Shown here piece by piece: positions 13,001 through 25,322 of a stretch of DNA of 64,000 nucleotides. The position numbers and the translations under genes were made by a program. The number at the start of each line of letters is the position of its first letter. Position 1 is the first letter of the stretch. Under the pieces are notes generated by a model that saw nothing but the letters and a program-made list of their open reading frames with translations, did not search any database and had not been told where the DNA came from. Origin of the DNA: Microcebus murinus (lineage: Eukaryota > Chordata > Mammalia > Primates > Cheirogaleidae); assembly GCF_040939455.1 (NCBI RefSeq), contig NC_134108.1:13855501-13919500 (forward strand), in the 5' to 3' direction.

Positions 13001-13784
13001 CTAGAAGTCCCAAATCAAAGATTAGTGCAGATGGGGTCATGCCAAAGATGAGAAATGGAGGTGAGGCAGAGGGCAAAGGTTGGAGTACATGTTAAAACCA
13101 AACGAGGGAGGGCAGCAAGCAGAAGCCAAGAACTGAAAGCTGCCACTTGTTGACAGAAACTGCTCTCTGCATAGCAACGTGGCCAACTTGTCCTTAAGCT
13201 GGCAGGGTACAGAGATCTCAGTACTCAGATTAAGACAGGGCTCTGACAGCAGCTCACCTGATCTTCTCATTAGACACAGGAATGTTATAAGAATGTGGAG
13301 GGAAAAGGTAATGACTTTCAGAGAGTCCTAAACGAGTTAAAGAGAGGGGTGCCAGAAAACAGGGAAATTTATCACTAATATTAATAAAAGAAGATATTAA
13401 TAACTCACTTCAGATTGAGCGTAGGCATGCAGGGACAAAATAACTTCCATAGTCAATAGACAGATCTGTTTGCAGGAGCCAAGGGTTTGTTAGGAAAATA
13501 GGGGAGAGAGCCTGAAAAACTAAGTGTGATTGAGAAGGCGGAGAACTTTCAATGCTAGGGTTAGCAGAAGGCAAAATCATAGGTTCCTCAGGGCAAGGTA
13601 TTGCATTTTATATATCACTGATTATCCAAATGGAACCAAATACATAATTAATTACTTAAGAATTCATGTTTAATTATGATGATGATAGTGCAGAGGTCTT
13701 GCATTTTATCTGGAGATTAGATTAAGTACATAAGGTGGAAATTGAGTCTACTTTTCACTACCCGTTATAACCAGTTTATATGGA

Positions 13785-13985
13785 GGGCTCACTAAAAGCC
13801 AAATACAATCCTAAAACCATCATATTCATTCTCATACAACCTTGTTAAGTAGGTATTATTAATATTCTCATCTGACAAATAAAGAAACTGAGGTCTAAAG
13901 AGGGTATCTTGTTGAAGGTCAAACACCTATAGACAGAGCTAAAATTTGAATCCAGCTGGTCAGATTCCAAAAGCTAAAGACTTAA
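13785..13985 (-). repeat. MIR SINE
   Basis: This is reverse-orientation MIR core: 'gttaagtaggtattattaat', 'caaataaagaaactgaggtc' and 'gacagagctaaaatttgaat'. Confidence 0.7.
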
Positions 13986-14404
13986 ACCACAATTCTACAT
14001 CATAATAGGAATGATACCTAAGATCAATATGTCAGTTTGTAATTATCAAAATAAAGTTAATGTCTTTGACTCTCAGGTTAGCCTTATGGGGTAGCTGGTG
14101 TTTTCACACACGTATGTTTTCTATGAAATGGGAACCCACAAAGAAAGGGAAGTAGATCTAGGACAGGTAGGACTTCAGCTTGATAATATGACATATTCCC
14201 AAGAACATTAGCCAGAAGTTGAAACCACAACTCCAAAGAGCCAGCAAACTTGAGCTTGCTTGATCCCTGGGAGCAAGATCAGAACCTGTGGGTGAGGTGA
14301 GACAGCAGGAATTTTTAGGCCCTCTCCAATCCTGGGTCTCTTGAAGACATGAAAAAAATTTGGTCATCATTTTATGTGAATGACTTCTTTTCCCCATTAT
14401 GTTG

Positions 14405-14510
14405 CCTGGACATCGTGGTCAGTCAGCGACCACATCTTAAATCCCCTTGTGACACTATCTTCACATAGTAGATCCTCAATAAAGGTTATCTGTAAATGAT
14501 TTAGGCTAAG
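14405..14510 (+). repeat. Possible L2 3' end
   Basis: A short tract ending 'agtagatcctcaataaagg' resembles the LINE-2 3' terminus. It is old and short, so the call is weak. Confidence 0.4.
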
Positions 14511-15369
14511 AAGTTTAGACTTGACTTCGCATTTGTTATGTAAAATTTCCAAAATAAAACTACTAAAACTTTAAATATAAAGTAAATGTAATAACGATTA
14601 GTCTTTAAAGCAAGTTTTTAAAGATAATATACCCAAATATAATTCCATATGTTTCTCACTAATTTTTGTTTGCTCAATTAAGCATGAACTAAACCATGTG
14701 TTGCCTCCAGGCATGACCAGAAGATTTGTTTATAAATCACTCCCTTCATTCTTCACCTCAGGATCCCTCTTAAAGCTGGCATGTATTTCTGTAATTTCCA
14801 AGTCTGGCCTCATGTGTGTTGGTTTATACCTCCTGGATAAGCTTTCAAGCAAACATCACCAGACTAGGCTATGTGATACTTAATCAGGAACGTATCAAAA
14901 TCCACTGTCCTTTAACCTCTTCCTTTCTCTTTCCAGGAACCAGAAAGTAGAAAGTTTCATCAGCTTTTGGGACTCAAGTCTTGGTCATGACCATTACATC
15001 TCTAATAACAGAGAAAAAGCTTAGTTATCTTTCCAAAGTCCCATCTCAACAAACTTTCTTCTTGAATTCTTTCTTTTTTGTGGCTAAATAATTTGTATCA
15101 ATATTATGGCCATCTGCTCATTTCGATACGATGACAGCATCAAACTCATCATTTTCGTGACACTCCCCATTCAGAAGAGATTCACTTTCCATACTCATCA
15201 GTGAAGAGAATAACTTTGTCCATTCCAACAGGGTTTTTCCATTTGCTAGTGGTTCTGCTAATTTAGCTTGAAATGTAAATACGATAGTTGCTGAGGTTGT
15301 TCCTCATATTCAGAAACTTGTATATACTACCTTAAGCTTTAGGTTCTAACCTTTCCATTATTAATCTGA

Positions 15370-15555
15370 ACTTAGATCCTAAAACATAGAATTTAAGGTC
15401 TCAAAACTACTTTAGAGACTACTGAGTCCTAAGCCCACATTCCTCAGACGTAAAAACTGAGTGCAGAAAAATATACGTGAGCTGCTCAAGGTTGCCAGGT
15501 AGCAGGTAAAGAAGAGCCAGGCTTATAAAACTGGACCCTTAGCCAGGACTCCTAG
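15370..15555 (-). repeat. MIR SINE
   Basis: Reverse-orientation MIR: 'gtaaaaactgagtgcagaaa', 'gctgctcaaggttgccaggt' and 'gaagagccaggcttataaaa'. Confidence 0.6.
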
Positions 15556-15720
15556 TTGACAAAATGATGTTACCATACAGCAGAATAGTTAAAGCATTTA
15601 CAAACAGGCTTTACAATCAAAACTGAAATTTTCTAAAAATAGTGAAAACCTTTGGCCTAAAGGTGAAATGCCCTTTTAAAATTACATTAAATACTAAATA
15701 ATATTAAGTAATTAAGTTTT

Positions 15721-15855
15721 CTTTTATTATATTTTTCTATTTTAGCATAATATGGGGGTATAAATGTTAAGGTTACGTATATTGCCCATGCCCCCCTCCC
15801 CCCTCGAGTCAGAGCTTCAAGCGTGACCATCCCCCAAACATTGCACATCTCACTC
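15721..15855 (-). mobile_element. Short L1 3' end, minus orientation
   Basis: About 135 bp of reversed L1 3' UTR begins in a T-rich tail and includes 'gcataatatgggggtataaa' and 'gagtcagagcttcaagcgtg'. The flanks 'attaagtttt' (15711-15720) and 'attaagtctt' (15856-15865) match at 9 of 10 positions and look like the target-site duplication. Confidence 0.75.
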
Positions 15856-16084
15856 ATTAAGTCTTTTTGAAATATCCATCCCATTCTGCATATAAATTCA
15901 TTTTGGTACTTCTGCTGTGCAGCTAGTCCAAATTTGTTGGCTGCTGTTTTTGTTGAAGAGGTGGAGTATTCTGTGTTCACAGTAATTTTTCTTAAGTCAC
16001 AATCTTGGTCTATGGGATATCCATCTCTCACTTATGCATGTGTCTATCTTTCATGATGATCTATGTCCCTAAAAGGTCGGCTAG

Positions 16085-16245
16085 GAAGTGCAGCACAATG
16101 AAAGGAACACTAAACCATGAGTCAGGAGACTTGGTTTCTTGCCTGAGCAGTTAAGTAGCTGTGTGACTTGGGCAAGAACAATGAGCTGAAAAACAAAGAG
16201 GCGAACTCGGTGATCTTTAAGTTCTTTCCAGTTCTAAAAACTATT
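16085..16245 (+). repeat. MIR-like SINE
   Basis: The sequence contains 'gagtcaggagacttggtttc' and 'agctgtgtgacttgggcaag', the forward core of the MIR group. Confidence 0.65.
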
Positions 16246-16644
16246 CATTATTCTAATAACAACCATTGAAACAAGAAGTAAGCATATGGAAACCCGTGGG
16301 GTCTTGAGCTTACAGAATTTAAAAGTAGCAATACATTCGTACACCCCCAAAGTTCTGTATTTTCTCGTTACTATCAACAGAAAAAAAAAAGTCCTTACAT
16401 TGTATCAAGAACCATTTACTTTTGCAAAAGCAAATTACAGGAACAAGAGAGACCCTATCTGAAATTTTTGCCTGGCCTTAAGTCACTGTCAGCATTTCTT
16501 CTAACATTCAAGGTGAGAAATGGCCACTCTTGTCAATAAAAATTCCTCTTTTTTCCTTCCTAGAAGAACCAGTATGACCTCTAAATAAGCAATCAAATTA
16601 CTCGAGTATGAAAAATATTAATTAAAGTTGTTATCTGTTTAAAA

Positions 16645-19600
16645 TAGCCTGGTATAAGATGTCTTATATAATAAGCCTTATGGCAATTACAAAGCAAAAA
16701 GCCACAGCAGATATACAAAAGACAAAAGGTAAGGATTCAAAGTATGCCACTAGAGGAAATCACCTAATCACAAAGGAAGATAGCAAGGGAAGAAGAAAGG
16801 AACAAAATATCTATAAAACAACCAGAAAACAATTAACAAAATAGCAGAAGTTAAGTCTTTACCTATAAATAATTACCTTGAATGTAAATGGGTCAAATTC
16901 TCCAATAAAAACATACAGAGTGGCTGAATGGATAAAAAACATAAGACCCAATTATATATATTGCCTAGAAGAAGCTCACTGCACATTTAAGGACATAGGG
17001 AGACTGAAGGTGAGGTGTGGAAAAAGATATTCCATGCAAATAGAAACCAAAAGAGAGCAAGAGTAGCTATATTTATATCAGATAAAATATATTTTAAGTC
17101 AAAACTTGTACAATGACACAAAGAAGGCCATTAAATAATGATTGAAAGGTCAATTCATCAAGAGGATATAATAATTATATATGTATCCAATATCAGAACA
17201 CCTAAACGTATACAGCAAATACTAATAGATCTGGAGAGAGAGAGAGATTGTAATACAATAACAGGAGGGCACTTCAATATCCTACTTTTATCAATGGACA
17301 GATTATTCAGGCAGAAAATCAATAAGGAAAGCTCGAACTTAAACTATACTTTAGCATAAATGAACTTAACAGATATATGCAGAATATTCCATTCAATAGC
17401 AGCAGAATACATACTCTTCTCAAGTGAGCATGGAACATTCTCCAGGATAGATCATATGTTAGGCCACAAGACAAGTCTTAACAGATTTAGGAATACTGAA
17501 ATCATATCAAGTATCTTTTCCAGCCACAATCATATGAAACTATATAAATCAATAATGGGAGGAATTTTTGGAAAATCCCCAAATACATGAAAATTAAACA
17601 ACAGGCTCCTAAACAACCAATGGGTCAAAAAATAAATAAAAAGGAAAATTTAAAAAATATCTTGAAACAAGTGAAAATGGGCACACTACATACCAAAACT
17701 TACGAGATGCAGCAAGAGCAGTTCTAAGAGGGAATTTTGTAGCAATAAACGGCTCCATCAAAAAAGAAGATCTCAAACAACCCAATGTTACACTTTAAGT
17801 AACCAGAAAAAGAAAAATAAACCAAGTCCCAAGTTAATAGAAAGAAAGAAATAATAAAGATCAGAGCAGAAATAAATAAAAAGGAGACTAAAAAAACTAT
17901 ACAAAAGATGAACAAAACTAAGAGTTGGGTTTTTTTGAAAAGATAAAACAAAATTGACAAATTTAGCTAGATCAACTAGAAAAAAAAGAGAGAGGACCCA
18001 AATAAATGAAATCAGAAATGAAAAGAAGTCACAGAGAACTGAGACCACAGAAATACAAATGATCATAAGAGACTACTATGAACAATTATATACCAACTAT
18101 TTGGATAACCTAGAAAAAATGGATAAATTCCTAAACACATACAATCTATCAAGACAAAATAATGAAGCAACAGAAAATCCAAACAGACCAATAACTGGTA
18201 AGGAGATTGAATCAGTAATAATGTCCCCCATCAAAGAAAAGCCCAGGACCTGATGGCTTCACTCCTGAATTCTACCAAACATTCAAAGAACTAATACCAA
18301 CCACTTCTCAAGCTCTTCTCAAAAATTGAGGAGGAGGGAGTACTTCCAAACTCATTTTCTAAGGCCAGCATTACCCTGATACCAAAGCCAGAGAAACACA
18401 TTATAAGTAAAGAAAATTATATGCTAATATTCCTGATGAATACAAATGTAAAAGTCTTCAACAAAATACTAGCAAAACTGATTTCAACAGCACATTAAAA
18501 GGATCACTTATCATAATCAAGTGGGTGTTAACCAAAGATGGTTAAACATGCAAATCCATTAAATGTGATATACCACATTAACAGAATGAAGGAAAAAACC
18601 CATATGATCATATCAATAGATTCAAATAATGCATTTGACAAAGCTCAACACCCTTTCATGATAATACTTTCAACAAATTAGGCATAGAATGAATGTACTT
18701 CAACCCAATAACGGCCATATACAAGAAACCTACAGCTAATATCATACTCAATGGTGAAAAGTTGAAAGCTCGTCCTCTATGATCAGGAACAAGACAAGGA
18801 TGTTCACTCTCACCACTTCTATTCAACATAGTACCTACCCAAAGGAAAACAAGTCATTTTATCAAAAAGACACCTGCACTTCAATGTTTATTGCAGCACA
18901 ATTCACAATTTCAAAGATGTGGAATCAATTCAAGTGCCAAACAATTCATGAGTGGATTAACAAAATGTGGTACATGTATATCATGGAGTACTACTCAGCC
19001 ATGAAAAAGGATGAATTAATGCCTTTTGCAACCATGTGGATTGAACTAGAGACCATTATTCTAAGTAAAATATCTAAAGAATCAAAAAACAAACACATGT
19101 ACTCGCTATTAAATTGGTACTAACCGATGTGAACAAACATGTGCACAGAGGAAAGTAAAATTCAGTGGAAATCAAGCAGGGGAGAGGGGGTGAAGGGGAG
19201 GGGCGAAAATCTACCTAACACATACAATGAACATTATTTGAGTGATGAGCACACTTATAGTCGTGACTCAAGCATTGCAAAAGCGATCTATGTAACCAAA
19301 AACATTTACACCCTTTAATATTTTGAGAATAAAACAAAACATAGTATTGGAAGTCCTTGCCAGAACAATTATAAAAGAAAAAGAAATAAAGGCATGCAAA
19401 TTGGAAAAGAAGTTAAATTGTCCTTGTTTGCTGATGACATGATCTTATTCATAGAAAACCCTGAAGATTCCACCAAAAAACTATTAGTACTAACAGACAA
19501 ATTCAGGAAAGTTACAAAATCAATACACAAAAATTAGTAGTGTTTCTATACTCTAACAACAAACTATCCAAAAAAGAAATCAAGAAAATCCCATTTATGA

Positions 19601-19725
19601 TAGCTACAAAAAAAATAAAGAAAACAAAATACTTAGAAATAAATTTAACCAAAGAAGTGAAAGAAATAGAAATAGAAAAAAATTCCTAAAATTTGTATAG
19701 AATCACAAAAGACCCTAATAGCCAT
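16645..19725 (+). mobile_element. Old L1 ORF2 copy, interrupted by a later L1
   Basis: This is a long plus-strand remnant of L1 ORF2, split by the insertion at 18834-19337. In broken frames it encodes the apurinic-type endonuclease (about 16878-17590: 'MNVNGSNSPIKTYRVAEWIK' and 'MIERSIHQEDIIIIYVSN'), the linker, and the first part of the reverse transcriptase (about 17954-18833, including 'NRPITGKEIESVI' and 'GTRQGCSLSPL'). Reverse-transcriptase sequence resumes at 19347 with the fingers/palm region, including a 'FADDMILF'-like stretch spelled 'LLMT' out of frame. It fades at about 19725. Multiple stops and frameshifts make it a fossil. Confidence 0.85.
18834..19337 (+). mobile_element. L1 3' fragment nested in an older L1
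   Basis: A 5'-truncated L1 inserted into the reverse-transcriptase region of the older L1. It encodes the ORF2 C-terminal region ('KDTCTSMFIAAQFTIS', 'IHEWINKMWYMYIMEYYSAM'), then a 3' UTR with a G-rich tract ('ggggagagggggtgaagggg') and a short, impure A-rich tail ending 'ataaaacaaa'. Nine-base duplications 'aacatagta' flank it (18825-18833 and 19338-19346). They belong to the host ORF2, whose sequence continues in register across the gap. Confidence 0.85.
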
Positions 19726-19729
19726 GCAA

Positions 19730-20560
19730 GGTTTTGAGAAGTGGTCTGATCTGATTTACGTTGTTAACGTATCTGTAGGGAGAACAGGCTGTAGGGGAGC
19801 AAGGAAGCAGGAAGGACTTCAGCAATAAATTGGGTGAAAGATGATGGTGGTTCAGACGATGGTAAAGATGGCAAGAAGTGGTCATATTCTGACAATATTT
19901 GAAGGTAGAGCCACCATAATTTCCTGGATGTGAGAGAATAAGAGGGGTCATGGGTGAAGCAGGAAGTTATTAGCAATTCCAGGTAGGAAGTTATTAGCTG
20001 ACATGAGCAAGATTGCGGAGAAAGCACCGTTGAGGGAAAAGATCACAGATTCAGGTTTGAATGAATTGAGTTTGAAGTGTTCTAATTATTTAGTCACTCA
20101 AATGAAAAAGATACCTGAGTAGTTGCATATACAAGTCAGTGACTTGGGAGGGGGTTTGGGCAGGAGGTATGGATTTGGGAAGGAGGTATAGATTTGGAAG
20201 GAGGTATGGATTTGGGAATTGTCAGCATACAAACGGTATTTAAAGCCATTCATCTAGGAATGAATATAAGACAGAAAAGAGCTCCCCACACTAAATCTTC
20301 CAACATTAAGAGGCTAAGAAAAAGAGGAGAAACATGCAAAGACCTAGGGTAAGAGGAAAATGAAGAGAGAGTATTGTCCTGGAAAACAAGTAAAGAAAGT
20401 GCATTAAGGAGGAGAAAATCATCTACTATGTTCAATGCCGTTCCTTGGACAAGAAGATGAAGACCTGAGAATTGACAGCTGGCTTTGGCAACAAGACCAT
20501 TGGTGGCCTTGACCAAAGCAGTTTTGGTGGCATGGTCAGTAAGGCACCGATCTTTGAATT
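19730..20560 (-). mobile_element. LINE-2 fragment, minus orientation
   Basis: On the minus strand this translates in pieces to the C-terminal half of an L2 ORF2-type protein (for example 'SLTSRKLWWLYLQILSEYD'). On the plus strand it shows phrases typical of reversed L2: 'gatctgatttacg', 'aagatgatggtgg', 'ttggcaacaagaccattggt'. It carries a small internal tandem repeat at 20163-20218. Confidence 0.7.
20163..20218. repeat. Three tandem copies of a ~19-bp unit
   Basis: Three near-identical units follow each other: ggaggtatggatttgggaa, ggaggtatagatttggaa and ggaggtatggatttgggaa. It is a local expansion within the L2 fragment. Confidence 0.8.
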
Positions 20561-21289
20561 GAGCCGATCCCATCATACCCTATGCCCAATTTGCAATGTT
20601 GAAAAGTCTACAATAAGAGATCTGAAGGTAGCACGGTCCTTACAAGGATCTTTGTGCTGCCTACCATTATGTGCCTCACCCAGCTGAACTGACAGTCCCA
20701 GAGGCTGACCTGCCTTCATCTCTATTAGGCAACTGGGGGCACTATGCATCAGGACATCTCTCATTTTTACCAAATTTTGGAGAGAAAACCTAATTAGTTA
20801 TCTGTTTTGTTTTTGTTTTTTTTCACACATGCTAAACTAATGGTTGGACACATGAATTTCCTTTCTTCTTGGAATTTCATGACTATGATCCCTATATCTT
20901 GGTTTCTCCCTGATCATATTTTCTGACCCCAAATAGGGTCATTATTCACCTACTCTTTTCTTCAAACTCTACAACCCAGAGTTAGTCCTGACACATTCCA
21001 CACCCTCGTTACTACCGCTGCTGCCACCAGTACTAACGCAGAAATAGGAAGTTATCCATTGGTCAGCTATGAACCTCTTAGGCAAAATTCTGTTAGTTTC
21101 CTAGTTCGACAGATCACTGAAGTCTCGGAGTCATCATAGAGTCTAGAAGATTAAGAGTGTTTATTTTACTCTGGATTTCTTTTCTGGAATATGTGCATAT
21201 GTCTGTGTACATTAACTTAATTATATACCACCTATATTTTTTATCAATTATTTTTCACATTCTATGTGAGTGGTGACATGGATTAGTCT

Positions 21290-21445
21290 AGTAAAGAGGT
21301 ATGCTGTAAAGGTAATGAACTCTGAGTCTAGAGTCAAGGATTCCAGGCTCAATTCATCTCCTAGGTTGTTCAAAGACTTTGCCAAAGTCACTTAATCTTT
21401 CTGGGCCTTGGTTTGTTTTTTTTATCTAGAAGAAGTTGCAAGATT
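21290..21445 (+). repeat. MIR SINE
   Basis: Forward MIR core: 'tgaactctgagtctagagtc' and 'cacttaatctttctgggcct'. Confidence 0.6.
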
Positions 21446-21449
21446 ATAT

Positions 21450-21635
21450 CAGTGGTTTGCAAACTGTGTTCCTAGGAGCCCTAGGGTTCCATGAATGTTT
21501 CTCATTATCACTATATTGAGTGAAGAGAGGGTATGCCAAATCAGCTTTTATGTGTTTCATAGATTATCTGTTTCAGCTAGTAGAAAAAGAGTCTGATTGC
21601 TTTAAAATGTTAGAAAACATTGAATTCATTAATTT
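21450..21635 (+). repeat. Possible hAT-type DNA transposon remnant
   Basis: The start 'cagtggtttgcaaactgtgt' followed by 'ccctagggttccatgaatgt' resembles terminal sequence of a hAT-type MITE. The far end is unclear and I cannot name the family. Confidence 0.35.
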
Positions 21636-22369
21636 TTTTATTTGTTTTTATTTTTAAGACTAGTCAAGTGCAGTAGTGAGGAGGGGGAAAAATAGTAGAA
21701 CAAGGAGTTCAATCTATAACTGACTGTGAACAATCAAGTGAGATAACTCACTACCTTCGGACCAGCCCATTCATTAATCTTTAAGGTCCATATATGATTC
21801 AACTACTCAATTCAGTATATGTCTTTGTTTATAAATGAAAAATGATAATATGGGGAAATTTTTGAATAAATTAAATATCTATGATATAAATAATAAAATA
21901 AAAATTTTAATATAATAAATATTTTTAAGTTGCTACTTAAAACAACCAGAAGCTCTTTGGTAAAGAGTAATTAGGTTTCTTTAATAGTTTTCTTAAATCA
22001 AATCCCAAACATCAACACCCCAACCTACTTCTGAAAAAACTTGGATTCACGTGCAGCTACAATTCTTCTGCAATTAATGGGCAATCCCAAGAAAGAAATT
22101 CACATTTACGTTTTAAATTTATTGACTTGGTTCTATCATCATTAACATTAATAATTGGTTTTTTACTTTTAGTAAAATATAGCCAATCTAGGCTTAAAGG
22201 AAATTCCAATCCCAAACCCTAAGTTGAGAGTTCATCCCATCAAAAAAGCAAATTATGGTAACTCATGATAATAAATACTAAACTTTAGCAACAGGGAAAT
22301 ATTTTATTTTCCAATTCTTACTTGGGGTTTTGAGTTATCCTGGAAAGATATGTGTATTTCTCTATGTAT

Positions 22370-22465
22370 ATTGTTATATAGTAGTATGTATGTATAGTAC
22401 ATATATAGTAGTATGTATGTATAGTATGCATACTAGTAGTATGTATAGTACCATGTAGTATGTTA
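22370..22465. repeat. (GTAT/TAGTATG) degenerate tandem repeat
   Basis: Overlapping units of 'agtatgtatgtatagta' recur imperfectly over about 95 bp. It is AT-rich low-complexity DNA. Confidence 0.75.
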
Positions 22466-23069
22466 TTTTCTTGCTTTAACATTATAACATTAATTTTTTC
22501 AATTTATCATTTTAGAATACTTCTGAAAATTAAACTGCAACATTGCCATCAAAATAAATAAATACTACTTGACAATTCCTACTTTGTCTCAAAGTTCTTC
22601 TTAATGCATGATAAAGAAACATGACCAAGATGGGCAGTGCAAGAGTTCTGCACATCATTTAATTTCCACATTCCAATTTCCTCATCTACAAAATGAAAAC
22701 TTTGCTACCAACACACTTCTGAGTCTATTATGAGGAAAGAACTTTCACAAATGTGTGTAAATCTCTGGTGTCATAAAATGGCAAATAACAAATCTCACTC
22801 ATCACGCAGCTCTGTATCTTGCCCATCATATATCAGCTATATCCAGCATGTGAGATCAGAAAAAGATCAAAAAAGGCCTATGTGTCTGAGCCAAGTTTTT
22901 ATTCCCCACAAGGGAATTCGATATTTATCTTAGAAGAAGTGATGAAATTGCCATTCTCTTCCGTTCAACTAAAAAAAAAAAAAAAAAACTTTCAGATATG
23001 ATAAAGTTTTTAACTAAAACAGGATTTATTTTTAAGACAGAAAAGATACATAATAGCTAACAGTCGTGT

Positions 23070-23265
23070 GTTATTTTAAATTTGTAAAGTATTTTCGTAT
23101 ATTATGATTTGTGATCTCCATGAAACACTGGTGAAGTAGAAATTGTTTATCTTGATTTTGAATCTGCGAATAGTGAAGCTCATAAAAGTGACTTCAATGG
23201 GGTTGCTCAGCAAGTCTGGGGAGGAGCCAGTATTTGAACCAAGGATTTCACTTCTGAATTCTTCC
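23070..23265 (-). repeat. MIR SINE
   Basis: Diverged reverse MIR: 'aatctgcgaatagtgaagct', 'ttgctcagcaagtctgggga' and 'gtatttgaaccaaggatttc'. Confidence 0.5.
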
Positions 23266-23599
23266 CCTTTCCACCAAATTAAGCTAGAATGCCAAATTCT
23301 GGGGTAACAACACATATCTTGGAAGTCAGATGGTGTGAGTAGTGTTCCGAGTTGGACTAAACTCAGAAGCGGTTGGCTAAAGCTCTGGACTTCCATTCTG
23401 ATTTTTCATTACTTGAGCCATCTTCCGACCCAGGCAGTCTCAACTTGTCTTCTGGATTTGTATTTGCTGCTTCACATACAAATGTTATCTTTGTCCTGCG
23501 AGGACGCTTATGGAAGGGACCAGGGTATTATTCATGATTGCTTGATCGACAATAGCTCGCATTCAAAAAGTCCTAAACAAATAGCTACTTAAGTGAATC

Positions 23600-23979
23600 G
23601 AATCAATTCATTAATTCATGCCAAAAAATTCCCTGAACACCTACCCTGTGATTTGTTTACTGTGAGATCAGTAAATGGGACAGACAGAGCCCCTGCCATC
23701 AGGGAGTTCATGGACTATAGATAAAGGGACATTCAACAAACTAATAATAATAGTGACGATAGCTCAGAGAAAAGCTGTTTGCTAGGAAGGCTAGAATGCG
23801 AATTTCCCAGCACTTTGATCTTGGACTTCTAGCCTCCAGAATGGTGAAGGAATTAGGAAAGGCCTCCCCAAAGAAGAGACATATAATCATCAATGTAAGG
23901 TTGTAGGAGAAGGAGGTAGATGAAGAGAAAAAGCAACCAAAGCAGAGAGACCATGCGTTAGGATGGAAAAACTCTAAAG
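23600..23979 (-). mobile_element. LINE-2 3' end, minus orientation
   Basis: It starts with the reverse of the L2 terminus ('ccctgaacacctaccctgtg') and continues with 'agcccctgccatcagggag' and 'aaggcctccccaaagaagag'. It is cut at 23979 by the hAT insertion; I cannot confidently pick up L2 on the other side. Confidence 0.65.
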
Positions 23980-24310
23980 CAGTGGCCCCCAGCTTTTTTG
24001 GCACCAGTGACTGGTATCATGGAAGATAATTTTTCCACAGACTAGTTGGGGGGTGAGGGTGGAGAACGATGGTTTTGGGATGATTCAAGCAAGCAACCTA
24101 GATCCTTTGCAGGTGCAGTTGACAGTAAGGTTCACGTTCCTATGAGAGTCCAATGGTGCTGCTGATGTGTCAGTAGGCGGTGCTCAGGTGGTGATGCCAG
24201 TGATGGGGAGCGGCTGTAAATACAGAGGAAGCTTCATTTGCTCACCTGCTGCCCACCTCCTGCTGTGTGGCCCGGTTCCTACCAGGCCATGGACCAGTAC
24301 TGGTCTGCAG
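23980..24310 (+). mobile_element. Non-autonomous hAT-like DNA transposon
   Basis: A 331-bp element starts 'cagtggcccccagcttt' and contains 'ggggagcggctgtaaataca' and 'ggcccggttcctaccagg'. Eight-base flanks 'ctctaaag' (23972-23979) and 'ctctaaaa' (24311-24318) match at 7 of 8, the duplication size made by hAT transposases. It has no coding capacity. I recognise the sequence as a common mammalian MITE but do not name the subfamily. Confidence 0.75.
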
Positions 24311-24540
24311 CTCTAAAACACAACTTATAGAACTACCATGGTTCAGAACCAAACCTAATGATGATGTTGGAATTTTCAGGGGCAGTAGGCATTACAACAG
24401 ATTAAAATTGTTATTTCATTTAGATAAATCCTGCACTCTTTTATATCTTTAGAATAGATCATCAGTAAATTCAGGCTTGCTATAAAAGTAGGAGTAGGGA
24501 GTAGGTAAGTTGTTCTCTTCTATCTGAAACTAAACTTTTT

Positions 24541-24857
24541 TTTAAATAGCTATTTTTTAATTTCAGCAAATTATGGGGGTACAAATGTTTAGGTTACATA
24601 TATTGCCTTTGCCCCACCTGAGTCAGAGCTTCAAGTGTGTCCATCCCCCAAATGGTCCACACCACGCCCATTAGGTGTGAATATACCCATTCTCTTCACC
24701 TGCCTTGCAGCTGCCCAACACCCGATGAATGTTACTACTATACTTGCACACAAGTGTTGATCAGTTAATACCAATTTGATGGTGAGCACATATGGTGCTT
24801 GCTTTTCCATTCTTGTGATACTTTACTTAATAGAATGGGCCCCAGCTCTATGCAGGA
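24541..24857 (-). mobile_element. L1 3' end, minus orientation, strepsirrhine type
   Basis: Reversed L1 3' UTR with 'aaattatgggggtacaaatg', 'gagtcagagcttcaagtgtg' and 'cacccgatgaatgttactac'. The 10-bp sequence 'taaacttttt' flanks it exactly (24531-24540 and 24858-24867), giving a clean target-site duplication. It is 5'-truncated. Confidence 0.85.
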
Positions 24858-25217
24858 TAAACTTTTTATTTCTATGGAGAGATTCAATATCCTAATTGGT
24901 AACTAACCTGGTTAAGAAACTGGATTGTTGTAAAACCTGTTGGAAAATGTTGTAAAAATTTATTCAGTCACAGCTGTTCTTTATAACTTCAAATTTTATA
25001 GTTAGTTATAATTGGACTTCCAGTTTTAAAGTAAGTCTTTATTTAGAGGGATTTTTCAGAAGTTGTTATACAAAGTGCCCTGAGGCTATATGTGGTATCC
25101 CATGTCATGGAAAATACAATAAATGACATTGCTTTATAGGAGGCACTCTATATATGTAATTAAAACGGATGTTCTCACAGGCTATAGTTTTATGAATTTA
25201 AAGTTTGACTTAAAACG

Positions 25218-25240
25218 TGTGTGTGTGTGTGTGTGTGTAT
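25218..25240. repeat. (GT)n microsatellite
   Basis: About eleven GT units followed by 'atacatatataa'. Confidence 0.9.
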
Positions 25241-25322
25241 ACATATATAAACTTCCAGAAAGACAAATTTTTATTCTATTTACAGAATACTAAACAATCA
25301 CTGAGCAATCTCTATGGGATAT

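Noticed and set aside
12690..13095. Opposed open frames of 123 and 128 codons
   Set aside because: They overlap on opposite strands and neither resembles a known protein; this is a shadow effect of a stop-poor stretch.
16645..19725. Possible functional L1 encoding an active ORF2
   Set aside because: Endonuclease and reverse-transcriptase segments are split over different frames with stops, and a second L1 interrupts them. No intact ORF1 is present upstream.
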